This document shows, in pieces, positions 25,883 through 35,121 of a stretch of 64,000 nt of DNA. Each line of letters begins with the position of its first letter. The stretch's first letter is position 1. The position numbers and the translations under genes are program-made. The notes beneath the pieces are model-generated. The model was not told where the DNA came from and did no database searches. It saw nothing but the letters and a program-made list of their open reading frames with translations. The DNA comes from Bradyrhizobium retamae (GTDB lineage: Bacteria; Pseudomonadota; Alphaproteobacteria; Rhizobiales; Xanthobacteraceae), in contig NZ_LLYA01000163.1 in assembly GCF_001440415.1 (NCBI RefSeq), forward strand, positions 1 through 64,000, written 5' to 3'.

Positions 25883-26641
25883 TCAGGCCGATCGCACGAG
25901 CTGACGAACGCGCCCCGACAATTCCTTGAATCTCGCATCATCGTTCAGCGAGTCCCATGATCGCGGCCGTGGCAGGTCCACGTCAATTTCCTCGAGCACG
26001 CGTCCCTTGGATAGCGCGATCACTCTGTTGGCGAGAAACACGGCTTCTGCGACATCATGCGTGATGAAAATGACGGTCGGCCGCTTCTCCTGCCATATGC
26101 GCGTCAGTTCTTCCTGGAGCGTCATCCGGGTCTGGGCGTCGACGCTCGCGAACGGCTCGTCCATCAGCAGCACGTCCGGCTCGTTCGCCAGAGCACGCAC
26201 CACGCCGACACGCTGCTGCATGCCGCCCGACAGTTCGGCGGGATATCGCCCGGCCGCCTCGGTCAGTTTGGCGAGCGCCAGATATTCATGCGCGATCTTC
26301 TCGCGTTCGGCCTTGCGGACGCCGCGCATTTTCGGACCGAAGGCGACATTCTCAAGCACGGTTCGCCATGGGAACAGGGCAAAAGACTGAAAGACCACGC
26401 CGCGGTCGGGGCCCGGCCCTTTAACCGGACGGCCGCCGACCAGGATTTCACCGCCTGTATGGGGGATGAAGCCTGCAATCATATTGAGGATCGTCGTCTT
26501 GCCGCAGCCCGAAGGCCCGACGATACAGACGAACTCTCCCTGTCCCACATTCAATGACACATCATGCACAGCGGTGACGTTAGTGCCGGCATAGGGGTCG
26601 AAATACGTCTTCGACAGATTACGGATAGTCAGATTCTTCAT
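25883..26641 (-). CDS. NitT/TauT-type ABC transporter ATP-binding protein
   Basis: A 252-residue ABC ATPase of the SsuB/TauB type. Walker A is GPSGCGKTT, the Q-loop VVFQSFALFPWRTVLENV, the signature LSGGMQQRVGVVRAL, Walker B VLLMDEPFASVD and the H-loop FITHDVAEA. The open frame extends to 27127 but overlaps the permease. The ATG at 26641 shares ATGA with the permease stop and starts the conserved MKNLTIRNLSKTY. It energises import with the two permeases upstream. Confidence 0.93.
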   Translation of the reverse strand: MKNLTIRNLSKTYFDPYAGTNVTAVHDVSLNVGQGEFVCIVGPSGCGKTTILNMIAGFIPHTGGEILVGGRPVKGPGPDRGVVFQSFALFPWRTVLENVAFGPKMRGVRKAEREKIAHEYLALAKLTEAAGRYPAELSGGMQQRVGVVRALANEPDVLLMDEPFASVDAQTRMTLQEELTRIWQEKRPTVIFITHDVAEAVFLANRVIALSKGRVLEEIDVDLPRPRSWDSLNDDARFKELSGRVRQLVRSA

Positions 26642-27447
26642 CGCGTCACTAGCCCCCACCGCTGTCCGGTAGCCCGCTCGATCGGTGCCAGTATCCAGCT
26701 GTCGACGATGTACCAGAGAATTCCCAGAATGATCATGCCGAGCAGAATCTCGACGACCGATCCAGAACGGCGCGCGTCGAACATGAGGAACCCGATACCG
26801 CTGGTGCCGACGATAATCTCGGTTGCGATCAGAGCACGCCAGCCATAGCCGAGTCCGTTGCGCAGGCCGGTCACGATGTTGGGCAGCGCTCCCGGCAACA
26901 CGACTTCCCACAACATGCGAATGCGCGAGGCACCAAGACTTTGGGCAGCGCGATGCAACGTGATGGGGATCGAGCGCACGCCCAGCACCGTGTTCAAGAC
27001 CACTGGGAAGATTACCGTGTAGACGATGACCACCGTGATGGTCGTGAGGCCATAGCCGAACCAGATCACCAGGATCGGCAGCCACGCAATATCGCCAATG
27101 GCCTGAAAGAACAGAAGCAGCGGCCACAGCGCCGTGCGCGCGCGCTGGCTAAGACCCACCAGGATTCCGAGGGGAATGCCGAGGGCGATGCCCCAAAACG
27201 CACCGACGGCTAGGCGCACTATGCTGTCTTGTAGGTACGCCGGCAGGATGCCCATATAAACGAGCGATCCGAACGAGCGCACTACCTCCGCTGGTCCCGG
27301 CAGGAACACGCGGGGAAATGTTTGCAGCTCTGTGACAATCCACCAGGCCGCGATCACCGGAATGAAAGGCGCGATGGAACCGATCGATGGCCAGCGCGCC
27401 GTCAGGCGCACGCAGTGGCCCCAAAACTTGAGAAGAAACTGCTTCAT
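26638..27447 (-). CDS. ABC transporter permease (NitT/TauT type), first of two
   Basis: A 269-residue inner-membrane permease of the SsuC/TauC family with about six hydrophobic helices. The EAA-type cytoplasmic loop is RAAQSLGASRIRMLWEVVLPGALPNIVTG, which contacts the ATPase. The start at 27447 shares ATGA with the preceding permease stop; the longer frame to 27525 is discarded for that reason. It is clearly homologous to the neighbouring permease, so the transporter is probably a heterodimer derived from a tandem duplication, whereas SsuC/TauC systems normally use one permease as a homodimer. Confidence 0.9.
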   Translation of the reverse strand: MKQFLLKFWGHCVRLTARWPSIGSIAPFIPVIAAWWIVTELQTFPRVFLPGPAEVVRSFGSLVYMGILPAYLQDSIVRLAVGAFWGIALGIPLGILVGLSQRARTALWPLLLFFQAIGDIAWLPILVIWFGYGLTTITVVIVYTVIFPVVLNTVLGVRSIPITLHRAAQSLGASRIRMLWEVVLPGALPNIVTGLRNGLGYGWRALIATEIIVGTSGIGFLMFDARRSGSVVEILLGMIILGILWYIVDSWILAPIERATGQRWGLVTR

Positions 27448-28217
27448 GCGCGCTGCACCATGCCCCAGCGTTCGATAGTGGCGCGCTCGATTGGTGCCAA
27501 GACCAGCCGGTCGAGCAGTAGCCAAAGCACGCCAATCACAATCATGCCAAGCACGATCACTTCAGTCCGATAGAAGTCGCGTGCCACAAACAGCATGTAA
27601 CCGAGGCCGACGTTGGTGGCGATCATCTCGGCTGCGATCAGCCCACGCCAGGCAAAGCCCAGTCCGGTGCGTATGCCAGTGACGATGTTAGGAAGAGCGC
27701 CCGGCAGGAGCACTTCAGTCAACATCGCCCATCGCCCCGCACCGAGCGATGCGGCCGCATTGCGCACATGCAAGGGAATGGTCGATACGCCGAGTAGCGT
27801 GTTGTACGTCACGATAAAGAACACGGCATTGAAGATCACGAAGGTGATGGCGCCGAAGCCGTAGCCAAACCATAGCGTCGCAATTGGGATCCACGCGATG
27901 CCAGCCAGCACCGAGAAAAACCTGAATAGGGGTGTCAGGAAGCTCGAGACAATCGGACTGACGCCCATCGCGACACCCAAGGGAACCGCGATTATTAGCG
28001 CGAGCACCGTACCAACGGCGACGCGCAGCAAGCTCGCCTTGATGTGTTGGATAAGAGTGCCATCTTGTATTCCCTCAATCCCAGCCTGGACCACAGAGGA
28101 GAGATGAGGAAACAGCCGAGGATTGACGTCGAAATACGGGATGAAAACAGCCCATAGAACGAGTAGCACTATAAAGGGAGCGCAGAACCAAAGTGCGGAA
28201 GAGAGCCTGTGCAGCAT
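27444..28217 (-). CDS. ABC transporter permease (NitT/TauT type), second of two
   Basis: A 257-residue inner-membrane permease with the same architecture as its neighbour. The EAA loop is NAAASLGAGRWAMLTEVLLPGALPNIVTG and the C-terminal helix is EVIVLGMIVIGVLWLLLDRLVLAPIERA. ATG 28217 is preferred with GAGGAAAGCGTG upstream, giving a TGATG overlap with the regulator stop; GTG 28220 is an alternative. It is the first transporter gene after the GntR regulator. Confidence 0.9.
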   Translation of the reverse strand: MLHRLSSALWFCAPFIVLLVLWAVFIPYFDVNPRLFPHLSSVVQAGIEGIQDGTLIQHIKASLLRVAVGTVLALIIAVPLGVAMGVSPIVSSFLTPLFRFFSVLAGIAWIPIATLWFGYGFGAITFVIFNAVFFIVTYNTLLGVSTIPLHVRNAAASLGAGRWAMLTEVLLPGALPNIVTGIRTGLGFAWRGLIAAEMIATNVGLGYMLFVARDFYRTEVIVLGMIVIGVLWLLLDRLVLAPIERATIERWGMVQRA

Positions 28218-29080
28218 CACGCTTTCCTCAGGCTGCGGGTGCCGCTTAGCCGAGCGTCTCGCCGAACGGCGCCGACATTTTTTCTAGACAATTTGGAGTG
28301 GGTGTAGCCAAGGACTTGCTCCATAGCTTTACGAGCTTTTTTTGCGTCACCTTCTTCGATGGCGCGGGCGGTGGCTGCGTGGTTGGGAAGGTTATCCTCG
28401 AACCAGCCAGCTATGCTATCGACGGCGACCACGAATACCGCGCTCAGAATCGTGTCGATCGCGCCGCGAAAGCCCTGCAGCACCGGATTGTGCGTGGCAT
28501 CAAGAATAGCGAGATGAAATGCCTTGTCTGCGGCCGTTGCGGAAGCCTGATTGTTCGACGCTTCCATCGCTGCCAGGGCCGCATTGATACGTTGCCGGTC
28601 CTGCTTGGTGGCGCGCGTCGCAGCGAGCGCGGCAGCGGCGGGCTCAATGATTGAGCGTACTTCCTGAATAGCCAACAACAGATCGCGGTCGAGTTTATCC
28701 TGACCGACCAGCCAGTTCAGCACGTCCCGATCGAGCAGGCTCCAATCGCGCCGCGGCAACACGTGAGTGCCGTGGCGCGGACGCACGCTGACGAGTCCTT
28801 TTCCTGAAAGCATTTTGATCGCTTCACGAATCACGCCGCGCCCGACTCCGAAGCGGATTTCGAGATCGTTTTCTGGCGGTAGTACGGCGCCGGCCGGGAT
28901 GATCTCTTGGGCGATCTCGCGGCCGAGTGTCGTCAGCACCGCGTGGATGCGGCCTGGCTTCAAACGCTTCTCGGCGGATTTAACGCGCTTCGCGCTCAAC
29001 GACTGTTCACTCCCGACCGCGGCTCTATGGCCGGCTGGCATGTTCGAGCCATACACTAAATTCATTGCCCTCGCAATCAT
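28217..29080 (-). CDS. FadR-subfamily GntR transcriptional regulator
   Basis: A 287-residue GntR regulator. The winged helix (IAQEIIPAGAVLPPENDLEIRFGVGRGVIREAIKMLSGKGLVSVRPRHGTHVLP, about 54-108) is followed by an FCD effector domain with metal-type residues including DKAFHLAILDATHNPVL. It is the first gene of the ABC operon and is divergent from an iron alcohol dehydrogenase. A repressor relieved by the transported acid or its CoA ester is the usual arrangement. The start is uncertain (29080, 29065 or 29041 are in frame). Confidence 0.85.
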   Translation of the reverse strand: MIARAMNLVYGSNMPAGHRAAVGSEQSLSAKRVKSAEKRLKPGRIHAVLTTLGREIAQEIIPAGAVLPPENDLEIRFGVGRGVIREAIKMLSGKGLVSVRPRHGTHVLPRRDWSLLDRDVLNWLVGQDKLDRDLLLAIQEVRSIIEPAAAALAATRATKQDRQRINAALAAMEASNNQASATAADKAFHLAILDATHNPVLQGFRGAIDTILSAVFVVAVDSIAGWFEDNLPNHAATARAIEEGDAKKARKAMEQVLGYTHSKLSRKNVGAVRRDARLSGTRSLRKA

Positions 29081-29105
29081 CCGATGTTAAATATCCGATG
29101 AATAA
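29076..29105. promoter_or_regulatory. Direct ATCCGATG repeats at the GntR/alcohol dehydrogenase divergent promoter
   Basis: Two ATCCGATG copies lie about 16 bases apart in AT-rich DNA, at the start of the GntR gene and upstream of the alcohol dehydrogenase (TTG start 29155). They are a possible autoregulatory site for the GntR protein; the evidence is only repetition and position. Confidence 0.3.
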
Positions 29106-29154
29106 AAACATTCGGCGATGCAGCAATTGTGTCGTCGTCGGGAGGAAACCGGCC

Positions 29155-30282
29155 TTGTCGACCATTGGATATCTGACGACGACGATATTCGACTTCGGTG
29201 CCATCAAGGGCTTACCGATCGAGTTGGAGGCGCTTGGAATTCGCCGGCCGTTGCTCGTAACGGACGCCGGCGTCCAGGAGGCCGGCATTGCGGCGCAGGT
29301 GCTGACTTACCTCGATTCGACGACCGTTTCTGTATTCGCCGGCACACCGCCGAATCCGACGGAGGAGGCAGTACGTGAAGGCGTTGTCGCCTACCGCGAC
29401 GGCGGCTGCGACGGCGTCATTGCGCTCGGCGGCGGTTCGCCGATCGACCTTGCCAAAGGCGTAGCTTTGGCCGCAACCCACGAAGGGCCATTGGAGCATT
29501 ACGCGGCAATCCGTGGCGGCGTCGGAAAGATCACCGCGAAGGTCGCGCCTGTGATCGCTATCCCGACCACTGCGGGAACTGGCAGTGAGGTCGGCCGCGG
29601 TGCTTTGATCAATCTGACCAACGGCTCAAAGCTGGCGTTGATCAGCCCATATTTGATACCGAAGAGGGCGATCTGCGATCCTGAACTCACGCTGGGACTA
29701 CCGCCGTTATTGACGGCCGCAACCGGCATCGATGCGCTCACGCATTGCATCGAAACGTTCCTGTCACCGCTGGTCAATCCGCCGGCGGAAGCGATCGCGC
29801 TCGACGGTGCACAGCGTGCATGGCGCTTCATCCAGCGCGCTGTGACAAACGGCACCGACCGCGAGGCGCGTTGGGAGATGATGATGGCGGCACTTGAAGG
29901 TGGGCTCACGTTTCAAAAGGGGCTCGGCGCAGTGCACTCGCTTTCTCATGCCGCCGGCGCATTGCGCTCGCCGACGCTGCATCACGGTATGCTGAACGGC
30001 GTGTTCCTGCCGCACATCCTGCGCTTCAGCGCGCAAAGCGTCGGAAATAAATACGAGAAGCTAAGCGATGTATTTTGCATTGCGCGCGAAACGGACCTCG
30101 CCACTGCGGTGTCGGATCTCGTCCAATCGTTAGACCTACCAGTAACGCTCGGCCAGATGGGGTTTGAGGCTCGGCATATTCCTCAAACAGTTGTCCGAGC
30201 GTTAGCCGACCACTCGAATGCCACCGCGCCTCGAAAAGCATCTGCACAAGAGTTTGAGGGCTTACTTCGTGCCGCGCTCTGA
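29155..30282 (+). CDS. Iron-containing alcohol dehydrogenase family protein
   Basis: A 375-residue group-III (iron-activated) dehydrogenase. The cofactor motif is GGGSPIDLAKG (GGGS), the family motif is PTTAGTGSEVG, and the metal ligand region runs from GIDALTHCIETFLS through HSLSHAAGAL to HHGMLNGVFLPHIL. Substrates could be a hydroxyacid or semialdehyde; maleylacetate reductases share the fold. A TTG start at 29155 is chosen because GGAGG sits nine bases upstream. The longer frame from 29065 would cover the divergent promoter. Confidence 0.85.
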   Translation: MSTIGYLTTTIFDFGAIKGLPIELEALGIRRPLLVTDAGVQEAGIAAQVLTYLDSTTVSVFAGTPPNPTEEAVREGVVAYRDGGCDGVIALGGGSPIDLAKGVALAATHEGPLEHYAAIRGGVGKITAKVAPVIAIPTTAGTGSEVGRGALINLTNGSKLALISPYLIPKRAICDPELTLGLPPLLTAATGIDALTHCIETFLSPLVNPPAEAIALDGAQRAWRFIQRAVTNGTDREARWEMMMAALEGGLTFQKGLGAVHSLSHAAGALRSPTLHHGMLNGVFLPHILRFSAQSVGNKYEKLSDVFCIARETDLATAVSDLVQSLDLPVTLGQMGFEARHIPQTVVRALADHSNATAPRKASAQEFEGLLRAAL

Positions 30283-30426
30283 GAGCATCAAAGACGAGCA
30301 CCATAAATTCCGAAATTCTTCTTAGGGTAACCACCAGTATCACGTGTACGCGTATCTCTTACAGCGAAAGCGTATTGTAACTCACACAGCAGCAATGGGG
30401 CATCACGGTCGTCGTGTTGAGATAAC

Positions 30427-31182
30427 TTGGGCACTCAAACAAAAGTTGCACTCGTTACCGGGGCAGGTTCAGGGATAGGCCGAGCGTCCTCGCTCGCTCT
30501 AATGAAGGCGGGGTTCACTGTCGTCCTGGCAGGACGCCGCCTCGAGTTGCTCGAGGAAACCAGGAGTCTGGGACCTGCGCCTGAAATGAGCACATCTGTC
30601 GTATGCGACATAGCTGATCCGGAGTCGATCGCTTCTCTATTTGCGAAAGTCTTGGAGCTTTACGGACGGCTTGACCTGCTGTTCAACAATGCGGGCATAA
30701 GCGCTCCATCGATACCCATGGAGGAGGTTAGCTTTGCACAGTGGAAGGCTGTGATCGATACCAATTTAACCGGTCCATTTATCTGCACACAGTTCGCGTT
30801 TCGGATCATGAAAGATCAAACGCCTCGAGGGGGTAGAATCATTAACAACGGTTCGATATCCGCTCACGCTCCGAGGCCTTTCTCTACTCCCTATACCGCG
30901 TCAAAGCACTCAATCACCGGCTTGACCAAGGCTGCCTCGTTAGACGGTCGAGCATACAATATCGCGGTCGGTCAAATCGATATCGGAAACGCTGAAACAC
31001 CTATGACAGCGCCCATGACTAGCGGTGTACTACAAGCCGACGGTCAGAAGGTGCCAGAGCCGGTCATGAATGTCGATGATGTGGGCAATGCTGTAGCCTG
31101 CATGGCCAAGTTGCCACTCGATGCCAACGTGATGTTTATGACGATCATGGCAACAAAGATGCCATTCGTTGGAAGAGGTTAA
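30427..31182 (+). CDS. Short-chain dehydrogenase/reductase
   Basis: A 251-residue SDR. The nucleotide motif is TGAGSGIG (11-18) and NNAG is at 87-90. The catalytic serine is in NNGSISAH and the Y156-T-A-S-K160 pair is intact, unlike the SDR-fold protein at 8.1 kb. A TTG start is taken at 30427 but no strong ribosome-binding site is visible. It lies 144 bases after the alcohol dehydrogenase on the same strand and may act on a related alcohol or ketone. Confidence 0.85.
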   Translation: MGTQTKVALVTGAGSGIGRASSLALMKAGFTVVLAGRRLELLEETRSLGPAPEMSTSVVCDIADPESIASLFAKVLELYGRLDLLFNNAGISAPSIPMEEVSFAQWKAVIDTNLTGPFICTQFAFRIMKDQTPRGGRIINNGSISAHAPRPFSTPYTASKHSITGLTKAASLDGRAYNIAVGQIDIGNAETPMTAPMTSGVLQADGQKVPEPVMNVDDVGNAVACMAKLPLDANVMFMTIMATKMPFVGRG

Positions 31183-31241
31183 TTGTTTCGTTTACTTATC
31201 AATCCGCTTCGATTCGACGCTTCCTTAAGGGAATGTAGTTG

Positions 31242-31319
31242 ATGACGACTCAAACGTTTGTGGCGACGGGCATTCTGCTGCTGGCGGCGGCGATGTTGGT
31301 CGTGCGGTTGATCGTATGA
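31242..31319 (+). CDS. Putative 25-residue membrane peptide
   Basis: ATG 31242 to TGA 31317 encodes a 25-residue peptide that is almost entirely one hydrophobic helix (ATGILLLAAAMLVVRLIV). AAGGGAATG lies about 10 bases upstream. Its stop overlaps the ATG of a second, 35-residue hydrophobic peptide as ATGA, the coupling seen in real operons of this window. No family was recognised; coding is inferred from coupling and composition. Confidence 0.4.
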   Translation: MTTQTFVATGILLLAAAMLVVRLIV

Positions 31320-31423
31320 AGGCCCCGGACAGGATTGATATGGGGTTGCTGCTTGCCACCATTGCCGTCGGCGTTGCGCTGGCTGGCTGGGGCATTTGGC
31401 TCGCCATTTCCGTTCTCAGTTAG
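31316..31423 (+). CDS. Putative 35-residue membrane peptide, coupled to the previous ORF
   Basis: ATG 31316 to TAG 31421 encodes MKAPDRIDMGLLLATIAVGV followed by a second hydrophobic stretch ending in a serine. This is a short basic/polar N-terminus and one transmembrane helix. It shares ATGA with the preceding 25-residue ORF. Such pairs are invisible to ordinary gene finders; a toxin-like or small-subunit role cannot be told from sequence. Confidence 0.4.
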   Translation: MKAPDRIDMGLLLATIAVGVALAGWGIWLAISVLS

Positions 31424-31531
31424 CGCAGAGCGACGCTCGCCCGGCACGCCAGTCTCGGCTATACTAGGATCGCCGCTTGAGCGGCTAACCCAAGACGTTA
31501 TCTTCGGCCGCAGCTTCCTTGCAAATACCGT

Positions 31532-31549
31532 AAAACGCCGTAGCGTTTT
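31532..31549. terminator. Possible terminator hairpin AAAACGC-CGTA-GCGTTTT
   Basis: A perfect 7-bp stem with a 4-base loop and self-contained A/T tracts is followed by GC-containing sequence, not a U-run. It lies downstream of the tiny membrane ORFs and about 25 bases before the tRNA-Arg fragment. It may be a bidirectional terminator or simply a small inverted repeat. Confidence 0.3.
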
Positions 31550-31573
31550 GCACGGTGAATACCAGCTAAGTGC

Positions 31574-31624
31574 TGGCGCGCCCACAACGATTCGAACGTC
31601 CGACCCTCAGATTTGTAGTTTGGA
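31574..31624 (-). tRNA. 3' half of a tRNA-Arg(ACG)-like gene (partial, degenerate)
   Basis: The - strand reads from an anticodon arm resembling that of alphaproteobacterial tRNA-Arg(ACG). The anticodon itself is changed to ACA within ACTACAAATCTG. GGGTCGGACG, the T-loop TTCGAAT and an acceptor end GGGCGCGCCA follow. The T-stem pairs poorly and the 5' half is not upstream. As at 16.1 kb, this is the anticodon-to-3'-end half left by a site-specific insertion. The flanking DNA to the right is unusually AT-rich (31640-31690). Confidence 0.55.
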
Positions 31625-31826
31625 TGGATGTTGGAGCGGTATCGCCTTATTGCGAAATATATACAGTAAATCAATAATTTAAAGACATATCTGGCGGAGA
31701 GAGTGTCAGTCAATCCCCTTTGAAAGATCAAGCGTTTTTGATTTTCTTAGGCCAAAACCCACCATTCGAGCTACGGTGGAAAACTGGCGTTTCGCCTTCA
31801 AGGTTTCACGGAATCTCGTCGCGCCT

Positions 31827-34671
31827 TCACTTTGACTCCAGTAGCCTTTTCGCTGCTCGAACGTCCGCTGTGTCGGAACCTTCGGCGAAACGGTCGAGTA
31901 CGGGGCGCAGCAATAGTTCCGCCTCTTTACGTCGGCGGTCCTTCAGAAGAAGCTGTGCAAGTTCAATCGCCGTTCGCAACTCCCAAGCTAACGCACCGTG
32001 ACGGCGACCAAGTTCAAGTGATTTGTTGAACCAGATTTCCGCCTCGCCACTCCTCGACTGCGGTCCAGAGAGAACGATCTTCCCCCGTATCCGCAATAGC
32101 TCAGGCAAATAAAAGCGGTTACCATTTCGATCTACCAGCCCGATCGTTTCGTCGATTAAGGCCAAGCTTTCCTCAAATTGACCAAGCGACAAGAGCCCCT
32201 CAACGATCGCCAGATTGAAAGTAGTCGTAAGTAGTTCGTATTTTGCTTCATGTAGCTGCTGAAGCGAATGCTTGATGGTCTCGATGCCGCCCCTGGCATC
32301 TCCCCGTCGAATAGCCAACTCGCCTTTGACACCTCTACCTACGGCAAGATAAGGGCCGAGCGAGCGCGATTTGGCATACGCAATGAAACGGTCAATGTGC
32401 TCGTCCGCCGCTTCAACATCACCAGTCCAAAGAAAGACAGAAACAGCCCATATTAGGGCAATGCACAGCGTTACGGGGTGATCCATTTGCGCGGCCGCAG
32501 CAACGGTCTGGCGCGCCATATCTATCGCCTCCGAAGGTCGGCCTTGTAGCCAGTACACCCTCGAAAGAGTTATGCCGGCACGGTTGCGATGATCAAACCC
32601 GTGAACCGTGCTGATTCGTTCGGCGCCAGGGGCAAGCCAGGCAACTTCGAGCACCTTGCGGGCCTCGCTATGGTCTCCAGCAAGATGCAACGAAACGCCC
32701 AACAGGGAATGAGACAGTGCAATGGCCGTGGGGGTCTCTAATTGCTTTGGAGACCACCACGCTGCGCCGCGCATGTTTGAGCGCAGCATCGAACTGCCCC
32801 ATGCGCTCGTGGAAAATATGCATACGCCCGATCAGCTGGAGTTGGTTTAAGTCGTCTCGTCGCTCCTCGGCGATGTGCAGACTTTTTGTTAAGGCCGCAC
32901 GCGCAGCTTCGCTGCTCCCGAGCGTAAACATCAGCGTCAGACCCAGCGCAGCCTGGATGTGCATTTCCTCAACACTGTTGGGTGGAAGATGATCGAGCGA
33001 TTGAAGAGCCCGCTCCGACCAGCGACGACATTCAGTAAGCAAGGACATCGCCAGAAAGATGGGTGCTGCCGCTGCAACGAGTTCGACACCTACCCGAACG
33101 TCTCCATTGACACCGAAGCACCATTCGAGGGCGGCGCGCACATTATGCAGAGCTGAGAAATGGATCGCTCGTTCGTCGGCACTTGGTAACATTGCCCATT
33201 TGGTACCAGCCTGTTCCAGCCATCGGCGATAGTAGGCCGCATGGCGTGCCGCCAGTCCGACTTCTTCGATCTCAACCTCTAGCAAGTAGGCCCTCGTCGT
33301 TTCCAGGAGGCGATAGCGCATCATGGCGCCGATGGGCCGGGTCGCCACCATTGACTTTGCAACAAGTCCGTCGATGGCATCGAACAGGACAGATCGTTCA
33401 ACGCATTTGTCGGGGACGACCTCAAGGACTGCGTCAATTGTGAAATGTCCTACGAACACGCCGAGCCTGCGAAGCACAACACGTTCCAGATCGGACAAAA
33501 GACCGTAGCTCCAGTCTAACGTTGCCCGTAACGTCTCCTGTCGCGGCGCAGCAGTCCGCTGGCCTCTCCATAACAGACTTAGCCGCTCATTCAAAAGCGC
33601 TGCCGTTTGATGGAGGCCGTACGCCTCTACTTTGCCAGCAGCGAGCTCAATGGCCAACGCCATACCGTCGAGTTTTCGGCAAATGCCAACGACGGTCTCG
33701 ACATTGGAATCATTGAGTTCGATGTGCGCGCCGCTGGCAGTCGCTCGCTCAAGAAATAGCTGGATCGCCGGATAAGCCCTTGCAGCATCCGCAGTGAGCT
33801 CGGGTAATTCTGGTGGGACTGCCAGAGGCCCAAGTTTAAAGACGTGCTCTCCTTCGACTCTGAGAGCTTCGCGGCTAGTCGCCAGGATGAACGTCTCTGG
33901 CGCACTTCGAAAAATGCTCGCGGCCATTGTTGCCACGGCTGGAATGACATGCTCACAATTGTCCAGGACCAGGAGGATCTTCTTGTCTTTCAGATACTCT
34001 ATCAGGGCCTGCAGCGGATTGTCCGTTTGATCCGGTAGTCCGAGAATGAGCAAGAGCGAAGTGACTACGAGGTCCGGATCGCTGAGGGCAGCAAGATCGA
34101 CGAAATGGCTGGCGCCAGCGAATTGTTCGAGCAATCCGTGGGCAGTAGTCACAGCGACCACGGTCTTCCCCACGCCGCCGGGTCCGACGATCGTTACGAA
34201 ACGTGAGGCAAGGAGCATCTCGGAAAGCGCCGCGATAGTATCTGCCCGCCCAATCATCCGCTGCAGCAAGTTCGGCAGTTTGACGAGCGACGATTTCATC
34301 CTCGGCGCTGGCTCTGTGTTCGCCTGCACAGACGCTTGCGAGACCGCTGCTACGAAGGAATAGCCTCGTCCCGATAATGTCGTGATGTAGCGGGCGCCGT
34401 TTCTCCCGTCGCCCAAAGCCTTTCGGAGAGCGGCGACATGAAATCGCAAGTTGGCTTCTTCGACGTTAACGGCCCCGGGCCAGACCTGGGCGATCAGATC
34501 CCATTTGCTAATAGCTTCATTCGGGCGAGACAGTAGCGCGATCAAGAGATCGAAGGCTCTGGTGCCCAAGGGCTGTACGATGCCATCCCGCGTCAGGAGC
34601 CGCTCATGAGGCGACACCGTGAATGGCCCGAAGGATAAAGTTCCCTTTACCTGCTCACCTGGTTCAGCCAT
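31827..34671 (-). pseudogene. Second wHTH-ATPase-TPR regulator, frameshifted
   Basis: Paralogue of the 982-residue regulator at 20.2-23.2 kb. From ATG 34671 (after GAAGGGAAC) it encodes an OmpR-type winged helix (TRAFDLLIALLSRPNEAISKWDL ... TLSGRGYSFVAAV), a STAND-type ATPase with Walker A VGPGGVGKTVVAV and Walker B ILLVLDNCEHV, and TPR-like repeats. At about 32750 the frame changes: RRSVVVSK runs on as AIRDPHGHC, while the homologous continuation QLETPTAIALSHSLLGVSL is one frame over and runs to 31827. One inserted base (or two lost) explains it. The two halves would otherwise total about 946 residues. A sequencing error should be excluded; if real, the C-terminal repeats are lost. Confidence 0.75.
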
Positions 34672-35121
34672 GGCGCTATATGTTCCCTTCAAGGAACCGC
34701 ATAACGAATGCACCGCGGTCTTGCAAGGACTAGGCCGAAGCGCATCGAAACACGAGCACATCGAGAAGCGATCCGCATCAGCGCTAGGCAGTATCTTGGC
34801 ATGTTGACCTCTTCCGCAAAGATGACAGGAACCTGGCGAGCGAACGCCAGCCTGCCGCAACGGGCTGCGCCTGAGAACAAATGGGTGAACGATCGGGCAG
34901 CGCGTGTGAACCCGACAACCGCTCGGGGGACTCTGGCGCTTGGAATGTCCCCGGCGATGAAGGTCGGCTTTGCCTGCTCTCTGCCACGCTGTCGCGGCTT
35001 CGCTAGGAGAGCTTTCGTACAGGGATGCTGGGGATGATCGTAGAGCTCCTTGAAGGAACGATCTCGACGATGCCCCCAAGGTACGAGGCGTTCCGCCGTG
35101 CGCGAGTTGTCGCAGGTTGAA
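34672..35121. other. Region between the frameshifted regulator and the AraC gene
   Basis: Open frames exist on both strands (34708-35037 on +, and the upstream extension of the regulator frame on -), but neither shows a recognisable motif, signal or good start. It presumably holds the promoter of the 34671 regulator gene. Confidence 0.3.
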
